The position numbers and the translations under genes are program-made. This document shows positions 8,146-16,115 of a stretch of DNA of 64,000 nt, in pieces. Positions within the stretch are counted from its first letter, which is position 1. Each line of letters starts with the position of its first letter. The notes under the pieces are model-generated. The model did not search any database. It worked only from the letters and a program-made list of their open reading frames with translations, and was not told the DNA's origin. The stretch covers positions 62,001-126,000 of the forward strand of contig NZ_SPDV01000021.1 of the NCBI RefSeq assembly GCF_004564275.1. Direction: 5' to 3'. Source of the stretch: Sphingomonas parva (ex Maeng et al. 2020). GTDB lineage: Bacteria; Pseudomonadota; Alphaproteobacteria; Sphingomonadales; Sphingomonadaceae.

Positions 8146-8226
8146 CCCCCCGGGTCATTGGCCGGAACAGGCCAGGCACTCTGGCCTGCCAATGACCTCC
8201 GGGTGATTGGCCGGAACGGGCCAGGC
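8129..8226 (+). repeat. Tandem duplicated hairpins spanning the nrdA stop codon
   Basis: Unit 1: GCCTGGCCTG/CAGGCCAGGC (8129-8138 with 8168-8177) and CCAATGACCC/GGGTCATTGG (8139-8148 with 8152-8161), interrupted only by a CCGGAA bulge. Unit 2 (8181-8226) repeats this after 50 bases with a few changes, retaining the CCGGAA bulge and most pairings. The nrdA TGA (8143-8145) lies inside the first stem. The structures probably protect or terminate the nrdA transcript. Confidence 0.7.
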
Positions 8227-8269
8227 TGCAGCGGCATGAATCCCTCCTGAGGGCCCGCGCAGATCGATG

Positions 8270-8305
8270 AAGGGGTCGGCGCCGACATCGGCGCCCGGCC
8301 CCTTT
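8270..8305 (+). terminator. Probable intrinsic terminator downstream of nrdA
   Basis: AAGGGG..GGCGCCGA pairs with TCGGCGCC..CCCCTT around a very short loop and ends in TTT. It lies after the tandem hairpins and before the receptor promoter region. Confidence 0.6.
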
Positions 8306-8413
8306 CGCGTTCCTGGAGGCCTTCCGGCCGATGCCCCTCAGGGCGGCCACGACCCCGGCGGGGAGGTGCGTCCTCCCCCGCCGGCGATGCTAAGGACGGG
8401 CCGCGGCCGGCGC

Positions 8414-8425
8414 GTTATCGGTAAC
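8414..8425. promoter_or_regulatory. LacI-family operator O1 (one mismatch)
   Basis: GTTATCGGTAAC, followed by ATT. It shares the right half CGGTAACATT with the site at 8517, 103 bases downstream. The two-site arrangement would allow looping. Confidence 0.6.
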
Positions 8426-8516
8426 ATTGAGTGGCGGACAGAAACCGGTTTCCGTCTTCTACCCGCAACTGAAATCACCACGTTGACGAACGAATAACTG
8501 AGGCATAGCCTCCGAA

Positions 8517-8528
8517 GTTACCGGTAAC
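8517..8528. promoter_or_regulatory. LacI-family operator O2 (perfect palindrome)
   Basis: GTTACCGGTAAC with a central CpG, as bound by LacI-family hinge helices. The core is the same as the consensus known for E. coli GntR. It overlaps the predicted start of transcription of the receptor gene. Confidence 0.7.
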
Positions 8529-8573
8529 ATTACGCGACGAGAGAACCGCGGAGCCGGCCAACAGGAGGGGAAG

Positions 8574-11500
8574 ATGATGATTCGTTCGTTCCGGCCCACT
8601 GTCCGCCGCACGCTCGCGATCTCGGCCATGCTGATGGCCGGCACCGCCTGGCCCGCGCTCGCCCAGGCCGGCGCCGATGGGCAGGGCCAGAGCGGCACCG
8701 TGCAGAACGAGGGCGCCGGTGCCCTGACGGAGGACTCCGCGACGGTGACGCAGACCAGTCCCGAGGACGGTGCGAGCACGCCCGGCGCGCCGGCCGGCGA
8801 GGACATCGTCGTCACCGGCTTCCGCCGCAGCCTGCAGAGCTCGACCAACGCCCGGCGCGAGTCGGTCGGGTTCAGCGATTCGATCTTCGCCGAGGACATC
8901 GGCAAATTCCCCGACACCAACATCGCCGAGAGCTTCAACCGGGTTCCCGGCGTGACGATCAGCCGCGAGGTCACCGGCGAGGGCCTGAACGTCGCGATCC
9001 GCGGCCTCGGCACCAACTTCACGCGCGTCCTGCTGAACGGAGCGCCGGTCGCCGTCGCCTCGACCGGCCGCACCGATTCGCAGAGCACCAACCGCGAGGT
9101 CGATCTCGATCTGCTGCCGACCGAGCTCTTCACGCAGCTCACCGTCAACAAGAGCCCGCTCGCCAGCATGGTCGAAGGGGGCGCGGCCGGCACCGTCAAC
9201 ATGCGCAGCGCACGGCCGTTCGACACCAAGGGATCACGCCTTACCTATTCCATTCAGGCGACGAAGAATTCCGAGGCAGACGACTGGGGCGGCCGGGGCT
9301 CGGTGATCGCCAGCACGACCTTCGGCGATTTCGGGATTCTCGTCGGCGCCGCCGTCGTTCGCAACAAGGTGCGCACCAACGGTTTCGAGACGATCGGCTA
9401 CACCAATCCCAACCTCTCGGCCGCGCAATGCGGCGCCACGACCGGGTGCAACGCGACCGGAGGCGGCAACTGGACGATCCCGGCGACCGTTCCTTCCAAT
9501 GCCGGCAACGGTCTCACCCCCGGTGCGACGATCGACCGGGCCTTCCTGCTCGCCAGCAATCCGGGCCTGACCATCCAGCAGATCGACAATGCGATCCTGC
9601 CGCGGCTCGGCCGCCCTTCGGAGGTCTACGGCTCGCGCAACCGCTACAACGGCATCGTCGCGCTCGAATGGCGCCCGAGCGACGCGCTGCATTTCTACGT
9701 CGATTCGATGTACGGCAGGAAGGAGAACGATCTCCAGCGCGTCGACATGAACTGGATCGGCCGCAACGGCGCGGCCATCCCGCTCAACATGACGGTGGAT
9801 CGGGACGACTGCTCGCAGGGCTGCGTCGTCACCGGCGGCACATTCGCCAACGCCCAATTCTTTCTCGAATACCGCCCGTTCATCGAGGACACCTCGTTCT
9901 GGGGCGTCAATCCTGGCCTCGAATGGCAGATGGCGGACGAGATCAAGCTGGATCTCCAGGCCAATTACAACCGCAGCCGCTTCCACCGCGAATCCCCGTC
10001 GGTGCTGTTCCAGACCGTCCCGAACTCCGGGGTGACCGTCGATTACGCCAACGACGGCAGCGTGCCCGTCATCACCACCAACGTCGATCTCGACGATCCC
10101 GCGAACTTCGGATGGAACGGCGGACGGGTGAACATCCAGGACGAGCGCCGCCGCACCGAGAGCAAGGGCATTCGCGGCAGCCTCACCTTCGGCGACGAGG
10201 CGTTCAACATCCGCGTCGGCGGCGCCTATGACGACATCGAGCGCAGGATCCAGGCCTTCGACAACAGCCAGGCGTGGCAGAATGCGGTCTGCGGCAACAA
10301 TCCCAACGTCTTCCTGCCGGGACCGAACAGCCAGCCGCCCTGCCAGGGCCTGAACGCGCCCGGCGCCGCGCCGGCCGGCTACCCGACCTACCCGGGTCTC
10401 GGCACCGGCTTCTCCGCCGGCATGAGCGGCCCGGTCGTCTACGGCGGTTCGCTCGTCCCCAACGCCGCCGTCCCGACCTACCTGCGGCCGGGGCCGAGCG
10501 GCTTCGTCACGCTCGATTGGGAGAAGTTCAAGCAGGCGACGAGCTACGACGCCTTCCACGACGCGGCGCCCGAGACCGGTCAGGCGAACACCGGGGCGAA
10601 CGGCGGCTATGTCCGGGAGGAAACCACCGGCCTGTTCATCGAGGCCAATGGCGACACGGAGCTGGGCGGCAACCGCCTGCGCTACAATGTCGGCATGCGC
10701 TACGTGCGCACCAGCCAGACGATCGGCGGGCGGGTGTCGCTGCCCGATCCCCGCAACGTCGATCCGGCCAACATCCCGCCCGGCCAGACCCAGATCGCCG
10801 ACGGCGCCCGCTATCCCAACATCGTCAATTTCGCGACGACCAACAACAAGTACAACAACTGGCTGCCGTCGCTCACCCTTGCCTACAACGTCGCCGACAA
10901 TGCGATCGCCCGCGTCGCTCTGTCGCGGACGATGACGCGGCCGGACCCGAACGCGATGCTGCCCGGGGTCAACTTCAGCAACCCGTCGGCCGACATCGGC
11001 TCGGTCGGCAACCCGGCCCTCGACCCCTATGTCTCCGAGAACATCGATCTCGGCTTCGACTATTTCACCGGCGGCGAGGGGATGATCGGCGTCGCCGCCT
11101 TCCGCAAGAAGATCACCGGCTTCACCACCACCGGCACGACGACGGTGCCTTTCTCCTTCCTCGCCACCTACGGCATCACCTACGACGCGCTCACCCCCAC
11201 CCAGCAGGCCGCGATCAACGCGCGCGGCGGGCCGGCCGCGGCGACGGTGGTGCTGAACCAGCAGGTCAACGCGACCGGCACGCTGACCGTGAACGGCCTC
11301 GAGTTCAGCGTCGTCCAGCCGCTCGATTTCCTGCTCGGCCGCTATCTCGGCATCGACGGCTTCGGCGTCAGCGGCAATCTGACGATCATCGACCAGAAAG
11401 GCAGCGGCGCGGCACCGGCCACCGCGCTCGGCGTCGCCGAATATACCTACAACGTCACTGCGTACTACGAAGGCCATGGCGTCAGCGCGCGGCTGTCGAC

Positions 11501-11771
11501 CACGTTCAACAAGGGTTCGCAGACCAGCGGCACCAACCAGAACGGCATTCCCCAGGCCGCGCTGTTCAGCGACGATTATCAGCAGTGGGACTTCTCCTCG
11601 AGCTTCAATCTCGAGGAGATCCTCGGCACGCGGCACCTGCCGGAGCTGACCTTCGACGTGATCAACCTCTTCAAGGCCGATCAGCGGTCCTACTTCCAGT
11701 TCCCCAACGCCGCCTTCACTTTCTACAATCCGGGACGCACGGTGATGATCGGCCTGCGGGGCCGGTTCTGA
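8574..11771 (+). CDS. TonB-dependent outer-membrane receptor, carbohydrate-type
   Basis: A 1065-residue receptor with an Ala-rich signal peptide (cut near residue 31), a TonB box (D-I-V-V-T-G, around residues 79-84), a plug domain with F-P-D-T-N-I-A-E-S-F-N-R-V-P-G-V and I-R-G-L-G, and a beta-barrel ending in phenylalanine. The G-F-R-R-S-L-Q-S-S segment after the TonB box and the large barrel are typical of the oligosaccharide-uptake group in Caulobacter and sphingomonads. It imports an unknown substrate at the expense of the TonB/ExbBD system. Operators of LacI type precede it, and the LacI-family gene follows it, so it is probably substrate-induced. Two ATGs (8574, 8577) are possible starts. 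Confidence 0.92.
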   Translation: MMIRSFRPTVRRTLAISAMLMAGTAWPALAQAGADGQGQSGTVQNEGAGALTEDSATVTQTSPEDGASTPGAPAGEDIVVTGFRRSLQSSTNARRESVGFSDSIFAEDIGKFPDTNIAESFNRVPGVTISREVTGEGLNVAIRGLGTNFTRVLLNGAPVAVASTGRTDSQSTNREVDLDLLPTELFTQLTVNKSPLASMVEGGAAGTVNMRSARPFDTKGSRLTYSIQATKNSEADDWGGRGSVIASTTFGDFGILVGAAVVRNKVRTNGFETIGYTNPNLSAAQCGATTGCNATGGGNWTIPATVPSNAGNGLTPGATIDRAFLLASNPGLTIQQIDNAILPRLGRPSEVYGSRNRYNGIVALEWRPSDALHFYVDSMYGRKENDLQRVDMNWIGRNGAAIPLNMTVDRDDCSQGCVVTGGTFANAQFFLEYRPFIEDTSFWGVNPGLEWQMADEIKLDLQANYNRSRFHRESPSVLFQTVPNSGVTVDYANDGSVPVITTNVDLDDPANFGWNGGRVNIQDERRRTESKGIRGSLTFGDEAFNIRVGGAYDDIERRIQAFDNSQAWQNAVCGNNPNVFLPGPNSQPPCQGLNAPGAAPAGYPTYPGLGTGFSAGMSGPVVYGGSLVPNAAVPTYLRPGPSGFVTLDWEKFKQATSYDAFHDAAPETGQANTGANGGYVREETTGLFIEANGDTELGGNRLRYNVGMRYVRTSQTIGGRVSLPDPRNVDPANIPPGQTQIADGARYPNIVNFATTNNKYNNWLPSLTLAYNVADNAIARVALSRTMTRPDPNAMLPGVNFSNPSADIGSVGNPALDPYVSENIDLGFDYFTGGEGMIGVAAFRKKITGFTTTGTTTVPFSFLATYGITYDALTPTQQAAINARGGPAAATVVLNQQVNATGTLTVNGLEFSVVQPLDFLLGRYLGIDGFGVSGNLTIIDQKGSGAAPATALGVAEYTYNVTAYYEGHGVSARLSTTFNKGSQTSGTNQNGIPQAALFSDDYQQWDFSSSFNLEEILGTRHLPELTFDVINLFKADQRSYFQFPNAAFTFYNPGRTVMIGLRGRF

Positions 11772-11783
11772 GGTCCTCCCCTG

Positions 11784-11807
11784 GGCGGCCGGCTCCGGCC
11801 GGCCGCC
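11784..11807 (+). terminator. GC-rich hairpin after the receptor gene
   Basis: GGCGGCCGG (11784-11792) and CCGGCCGCC (11799-11807) form a perfect 9-bp stem, followed by TCCTTGTT. It is a probable terminator between the receptor and the LacI-type gene. Confidence 0.5.
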
Positions 11808-11896
11808 TCCTTGTTCACGGCGCGGGTCGGTTGTGCGATCTTGGCCTGCGGCTCTATGGCCGCACGCGATCCGGCATTTCTTACTGACGAGACCAG

Positions 11897-12961
11897 GTGG
11901 CCCAGGAAATTGCACGCCGCCCGAAAGGCGCGGCGACCATCCATGACGTAGCCAGGCGCGCCGGCGTCTCGTCGATGACCGTGTCGCGGGTCATCAACGG
12001 CGAGACGCGGGTCCGCGCCGCAACCCGGACGCGGGTCGATGCGGCGATCCGCGAGCTCAACTTCGCGCCCAATCCGGCCGCGCGGACGCTCGCCGGCGGC
12101 AGCGCGCTGCGGCTCGGCCTGGTGCTCAGCATCCCGAACGCCGCCTATCTCAGCGAATTCTTGGTCGGCGCGCTCGAGCGCTGCAGCCAGATCAACGCCC
12201 AGCTGATCGTCAAGAGGTACATGCCGGGCGAGGACCTCGCGGCCGCCGCCGACATGCTGATCGACGCGCGCCTCGACGGCGCGATCCTGCCGCCGCCGGT
12301 CTGCGACGCCGAGCCTCTGGTCGCGCGGCTGCGCGCCGCCGGCATCGCCCTGATCGCCACCGGCTCGATGCGCCCTTCGAACACGCTCGCCTCGATCGGC
12401 ATCGACGATTTCGCCGCCGCCCGATCGATGACGCGCCACCTCGTCAGGCTCGGCCACCGCCGCATCGGCTTCATCACCGGCCGGCCGGAACACGCCTCGA
12501 GCAGCCTCCGCCTCCAGGGCTATCGTGCCGCGATGGAAGAAGCGGGCCTTGCGGTTGCGCCCGAACTGGTCGCCGCCGGCACCTTCACCTATCATTCGGG
12601 GCTCGACGCCGCCGAGAGGCTGCTCGGGCACATGCCGATGCCGAGCGCGATCTTCGCCAGCAACGACGACATGGCCGCCGCCGCGGTCGCGGTCGCGCAC
12701 CGCCGCGGGCTCGACGTCCCCGCCGATCTCTCGGTCGTCGGCTTCGACGATACGCCGCTCGCCACCACCATCTGGCCGGAGCTCACCACCGTCCGCCAGC
12801 CGGTCTCGACCATGTCTGAGGAAGCGGTGACGATGCTGACCGAGCTGATCCGCGAGCAAAGGGACGGCGGCGGCCAGGAGCCGCCCCACCGCCTGCTCGA
12901 TTTCGAATTGATCCGCCGTCAGTCGGACGCCGTTCCCAAGAGCCGCCCCCCGGCGCTCTGA
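11897..12961 (+). CDS. LacI-family transcriptional repressor
   Basis: A 354-residue regulator with an N-terminal helix-turn-helix (about residues 14-33, T-I-H-D-V-A-R-R-A-G-V-S-S-M-T-V-S-R), the hinge helix N-P-A-A-R-T-L (59-65, with Leu65 positioned to wedge into the central CpG of the operator) and a periplasmic-binding-protein-like sensor domain (70-340). The recognition helix S-M-T-V-S-R shares M-T-V-S-R with E. coli GntR, and the receptor promoter carries GntR-like GTTACCGGTAAC sites, so this protein is the likely repressor of the receptor gene. The inducer is unknown; no sugar-degradation genes are nearby. The start is GTG, with no strong ribosome site. Confidence 0.9.
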   Translation: MAQEIARRPKGAATIHDVARRAGVSSMTVSRVINGETRVRAATRTRVDAAIRELNFAPNPAARTLAGGSALRLGLVLSIPNAAYLSEFLVGALERCSQINAQLIVKRYMPGEDLAAAADMLIDARLDGAILPPPVCDAEPLVARLRAAGIALIATGSMRPSNTLASIGIDDFAAARSMTRHLVRLGHRRIGFITGRPEHASSSLRLQGYRAAMEEAGLAVAPELVAAGTFTYHSGLDAAERLLGHMPMPSAIFASNDDMAAAAVAVAHRRGLDVPADLSVVGFDDTPLATTIWPELTTVRQPVSTMSEEAVTMLTELIREQRDGGGQEPPHRLLDFELIRRQSDAVPKSRPPAL

Positions 12962-13096
12962 TCGCCGCCTCGAGGGCTGCCGCGCGCGCGCCGCCGCGCG
13001 TCGGGTCCCGTGCAGCGGAACTTCTCCCTCCCTCCGGCATCCAATCGGCAGCCGCCGGCACGCGGCAGCCTGGCGGGTCGAGAGGAGGAAGACGGC

Positions 13097-13564
13097 ATGA
13101 ACGGCGACAATCCACGCAGCACCGCCCGCATCATGGGCCATCCGATCCATCCGATGCTGGTGCCCTTTCCGATCACCTTGTTCATCGCGGCGCTGGCCAC
13201 CGACGCCGCCTTCGTGATCGACGGCAGCGCACTTTGGGCGCGCGCCTCGCTCTGGCTGGTCGGCGCCGGCATCGTCACCGCCCTCCTCGCGGCTTTGTTC
13301 GGCCTGGCCGACTTCCTCGGCGACGCGCGGGTGCGGGCCCTCTCGGACGCCCGCATGCACATGATCGGCAATCTGCTCGCCGTGGCCATCGAGGCGGTGA
13401 ACCTGGTGCTGCGCCTCGGCGACGAAAGGGCCGCCGGCGGCGCCGGCATCATCCTCTCGGCGGTCGCGGTGGCGATCCTCGGCTTCACCGGCTGGAAGGG
13501 CGGCGAGCTGGTCTTCCGGCACGGCGTCGGGGTGGCGTCGCGCGGAGCCGGCGGTCAGCGCTGA
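13097..13564 (+). CDS. DUF2231-family membrane protein
   Basis: A 155-residue protein with four membrane segments (about residues 21-42, 48-72, 88-106 and 115-135). It begins with the family signature G-H-P-I-H-P-M-L-V-P-F-P, whose histidines resemble haem or metal ligands of cytochrome-like membrane proteins. The ATG has an AGGAGG ribosome site 8 bases upstream. The role of DUF2231 proteins is unproven; the neighbourhood gives no further hint. Confidence 0.85.
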   Translation: MNGDNPRSTARIMGHPIHPMLVPFPITLFIAALATDAAFVIDGSALWARASLWLVGAGIVTALLAALFGLADFLGDARVRALSDARMHMIGNLLAVAIEAVNLVLRLGDERAAGGAGIILSAVAVAILGFTGWKGGELVFRHGVGVASRGAGGQR

Positions 13565-13990
13565 TTTGCGATCCTCTCCGCCGGCGGGGAGGGGACCAGC
13601 CGACGGCTGGCGGAGGAGGCGTTGCAGGCCGCTGCCGCAATCGATCTCCTGCCGCCTGCAGATGCTTTCCAAACGCCGCCGAAAGCGCTAGAACGAAACG
13701 GGAACCTTGCTCTTGCAGCCGCCCGTTGCGCACCCGATATATTGCGTGCGCGTTCGCGGGCTCCCGCAACCGCTGGTATTTATCCCCAGGATTCTTGCCC
13801 GCCTGTGGGCGTTTGGAGTGGTGGTGAGACTCGCGATCGCATACAGTCTTCGAAGCGCGAGGGGAGCGTGGGCAGGCAGCCGCCGGGGCGGCCGCCGGAC
13901 CTTCTTCCGGCGCGGCTGTGGCGTTGTTGAGCAGGGGGCGACGATGAGACTGGCTGGATCCCGCGCACGCTTCGCGCCCGGAGGGTGCTG
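13565..13990. other. 426-base leader/intergenic region before the small-membrane-protein/nrdB operon
   Basis: There is no convincing gene. It holds a candidate NrdR box (13732-13747), a candidate extended -10 element TGGTATTTA (13774-13782) and then about 200 bases of leader with GC-rich hairpins, for example around 13875-13915. The ribosome site CGGAGGG lies just before 13991. Confidence 0.45.
13732..13747 (+). promoter_or_regulatory. Candidate NrdR box upstream of the nrdB operon
   Basis: ACCCGATATATTGCGT matches the NrdR consensus ACACWATATATWGTGT at 13 of 16 positions, including the central ATATAT. It lies some 30-45 bases upstream of the putative -10. NrdR boxes normally occur in pairs; I could not see a convincing second one. 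Confidence 0.45.
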
Positions 13991-14236
13991 ATGCTGGCGG
14001 AATTCACCTGGGGCCATCTGCTCACGATCGTCGCGGCGTTCGTCCTGCTCTACGCTTTCGGCCAGGCAATCACCTGGCGGCGCCATGCCGGCCACGGCCG
14101 CGGCACGCCCGGCTATGCCCGCGCCCGCGACGGCCGGCGCTACGCCGCCTGGTCGCTGCTCGTCGCCTTGCTCCTGTTCGCGCTCGGCTGGCTGACCCCG
14201 CTCGCCGGCACGGCGATTGCCGGGGGCGCGGCATGA
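13991..14236 (+). CDS. Small two-helix membrane protein upstream of nrdB
   Basis: 81 residues with hydrophobic segments at about 8-26 and 50-72 and a basic loop (R-R-H-A-G-H-G-R-G) between. The ATG at 13991 has a CGGAGGG site 7 bases upstream. It ends in an ATGA overlap with the next small membrane gene and lies 240 bases before nrdB, so all three are likely cotranscribed. No known family; it is possibly a conserved passenger of the nrdB operon. Confidence 0.65.
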   Translation: MLAEFTWGHLLTIVAAFVLLYAFGQAITWRRHAGHGRGTPGYARARDGRRYAAWSLLVALLLFALGWLTPLAGTAIAGGAA

Positions 14237-14454
14237 GCGGCCTCACCCTCGGCCATCTCCAGATCGGCTTCGGAATCGTCGTCGCGCTGATCGGGATCGT
14301 CTCGGGTCTCGCCGGGCTGCGCGCGATCCGCGCCGGCACCGGCCGGGATCGTCCGCAGCAGCTCACCATCACCGTGGGCGCATCGGTGTTCGTCGGCATC
14401 GGGCTCTGCCTGCTCGGCCTGTTCAGCGACGCCGCCCAGATTCGTCTCACCTGA
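14233..14454 (+). CDS. Small two-helix membrane protein upstream of nrdB
   Basis: 73 residues with two membrane segments (about 9-29 and 46-64) separated by a short charged stretch G-T-G-R-D-R-P. It starts within the TGA of the preceding gene and stops 22 bases before nrdB, where a GGAG site precedes the nrdB ATG. Its function is unknown, and it does not resemble NrdI or NrdH. Confidence 0.65.
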   Translation: MSGLTLGHLQIGFGIVVALIGIVSGLAGLRAIRAGTGRDRPQQLTITVGASVFVGIGLCLLGLFSDAAQIRLT

Positions 14455-14476
14455 TTTTCGTACCGGAGTAAGCCCG

Positions 14477-15556
14477 ATGCCCCTTCTCGAAGCCCGCAAG
14501 CAGTACAAGCCGTTCGAATATCCCTGGGCGTTCGAGTTCTGGAAGCGCCAGCAGCAGCTGCACTGGCTTCCCGAAGAGGTGCCGCTCGGCGAGGATTGCC
14601 GCGACTGGGCGCAGAAGCTGACCGAGCACGAGCGCAACCTGCTCACCCAGATCTTCCGCTTCTTCACCCAGGCGGACGTCGAGGTGCAGGATTGCTACCA
14701 CGAGAAATACGGCCGGGTGTTCAAGCCGACCGAGGTCAAGATGATGCTCGCCGCTTTCTCCAACATGGAGACGGTGCACATCGCGGCTTACTCGCACCTC
14801 CTCGACACGATCGGCATGCCGGAGAGCGAATACGGCATGTTCCTTCAGTACAAGGAGATGAAGGACAAGCACGATTATCTGGCGACCTTCGGAGTCGACA
14901 GCGACGAGGACATCGCCCGCACTCTCGCGATGTTCGGCGGCTTCACGGAAGGGCTGCAGCTGTTCGCCAGCTTCGCGATGCTGATGAACTTCCCGCGCTT
15001 CAACAAGATGAAGGGCATGGGCCAGATCGTCTCCTGGTCGGTGCGCGACGAGAGCCTGCACTGCGAGGGCATCACCCGGCTGTTCCACGCCTTCGTCAAG
15101 GAGCGCGACTGCCTGACCCCGGCGGTGAAGAAGGACATTCGCGACGTCTGCCACACCACGGTCGATCTCGAGGACGCGTTCATCGATCTCGCCTTCGAGC
15201 AGGGCCCGGTCCCCGGCATGACGCCGAAGGAGATCAAGCGCTACATCCGCTACATCGCCGACTGGCGTCTCGGCCAGCTCGGCCTGCGCCCGATCTTCAT
15301 GATCGACGAGCACCCGCTCCCCTGGCTCGCGCCTTTGCTCAACGGCGTCGAGCACGCCAACTTCTTCGAGACCCGCGCGACGGAATATTCGAAGGCGGCG
15401 ACCCGCGGGAACTGGAACGAGGTCTGGGACAATTTCGACCGCCGCAAGTCCGCCAAGGCCGCCAACGACGCGGTCAACGCCGCGGCGGAAGAGGCCGCGG
15501 CCGGGCCGGAAATGGAGGGCGACATGTTCTCCCGGGCTGGGGTGGCCGCGGAGTAA
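14477..15556 (+). CDS. nrdB: Ribonucleoside-diphosphate reductase, beta subunit
   Basis: A 359-residue class I ribonucleotide reductase small subunit that houses the metal/radical cofactor. The ligand pattern is intact: E98 and H101 (M-E-T-V-H), radical tyrosine Y105 four residues after the histidine, E158 in G-G-F-T-E-G, and E192/H195 in D-E-S-L-H. This matches E. coli E115/H118/Y122/E204/E238/H241, so a tyrosyl-radical di-metal enzyme is expected. The C-terminal tail that docks on NrdA ends in acidic/hydrophobic residues after an Ala-rich linker. Its partner nrdA lies 6.3 kb upstream rather than adjacent. A perfect 11-bp hairpin follows. Confidence 0.96.
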   Translation: MPLLEARKQYKPFEYPWAFEFWKRQQQLHWLPEEVPLGEDCRDWAQKLTEHERNLLTQIFRFFTQADVEVQDCYHEKYGRVFKPTEVKMMLAAFSNMETVHIAAYSHLLDTIGMPESEYGMFLQYKEMKDKHDYLATFGVDSDEDIARTLAMFGGFTEGLQLFASFAMLMNFPRFNKMKGMGQIVSWSVRDESLHCEGITRLFHAFVKERDCLTPAVKKDIRDVCHTTVDLEDAFIDLAFEQGPVPGMTPKEIKRYIRYIADWRLGQLGLRPIFMIDEHPLPWLAPLLNGVEHANFFETRATEYSKAATRGNWNEVWDNFDRRKSAKAANDAVNAAAEEAAAGPEMEGDMFSRAGVAAE

Positions 15557-15579
15557 TTCTCCCTCTCTCTGAACGCGCG

Positions 15580-15611
15580 GGGGCCGCGCCGGCGCACGCT
15601 GGCGCGGCCCC
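15580..15611 (+). terminator. Hairpin terminator after nrdB
   Basis: GGGGCCGCGCC (15580-15590) pairs perfectly with GGCGCGGCCCC (15601-15611) around a 10-base loop. There is no strong T-run. Confidence 0.55.
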
Positions 15612-15743
15612 TGTCCGTTCTGAAGACGGCTGCCTTCGGTTTCGGTCGATCGCCTCGCGGGGCACCGCAGAGACACTCGCAGCCGATGCCGTCCGATCAT
15701 GCTATACCGCTCTCCTGCAATCCTGCGCAGGAGATCGAGCGCG

Positions 15744-16115
15744 ATGGCCACCAAGCTCACGCCGATGATCCACGTGCCCGATGTGCGCGCCGCTGCGGAT
15801 TGGTACGTCGCGCTCGGCTTCGCTCTGATCGGATACAATCCGACCTGCAGTGACACCGAGGTTTGGGACTGGGCGGCGCTGCGGCTCGGTCCGACCGGGC
15901 TGATGTTCAACCTCGGCGGGCAGTCGAGCGAGGCGCCGCGGCGCGAGGTCGATCTCTACATCGACACCGATGCGCTCGACGTGCTGTGGAGCCGCCTCAG
16001 GGATCGCGCTGAGATCGTCGAGCCGCCGCACGCCACCGAATACGGCCGGCGCGAATTCATTATCCGCGATCTCAACCGCTTCTGGATCACCTTCGGGCAG
16101 CCTGTCGCACGCTGA
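15744..16115 (+). CDS. VOC/glyoxalase-fold protein
   Basis: A 123-residue protein of the vicinal oxygen chelate superfamily: P-M-I-H-V-P-D-V near the N-terminus, A-D-W-Y-V-A-L-G-F, and a second half ending R-D-L-N-R-F-W-I-T-F. Members include glyoxalases, dioxygenases and bleomycin-resistance-type binding proteins; the substrate cannot be told here. I choose the ATG at 15744 because an AGGAGA site lies about 9 bases upstream and the fold starts right after it. Confidence 0.8.
   Translation: MATKLTPMIHVPDVRAAADWYVALGFALIGYNPTCSDTEVWDWAALRLGPTGLMFNLGGQSSEAPRREVDLYIDTDALDVLWSRLRDRAEIVEPPHATEYGRREFIIRDLNRFWITFGQPVAR

Larger units (their letters stand above)
8306..8573 (+). promoter_or_regulatory. 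Promoter/operator region of the TonB-dependent receptor gene
   Basis: It contains a LacI-type operator GTTATCGGTAAC (8414-8425), a second palindrome GAAACCGGTTTC (8441-8452) and a perfect operator GTTACCGGTAAC (8517-8528). A TTGACG -35 element (8483-8488) lies 17 bases before a weak -10 (TAGCCT, 8506-8511), so the last operator covers the expected transcription start, a classic repression position. The strong ribosome site AGGAGGGG is at 8563-8570. Confidence 0.65.

Noticed and set aside
8129-8226. Tandem hairpins considered as a CRISPR array or attenuator
   Set aside because: There are only two units with no unique spacers, and the first includes nrdA coding sequence; an mRNA 3' structure fits better.
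9234-11915. Very long minus-strand reading frame opposite the TonB-dependent receptor
   Set aside because: High GC at third codon positions keeps the antisense frame free of stops; its product is low-complexity and has no family features, while the plus strand encodes a complete receptor.
13565-13990. Short frames in the leader of the nrdB operon (for example 13707-13991)
   Set aside because: They lack protein-like composition and ribosome sites; hairpins and a candidate NrdR box explain the region better.
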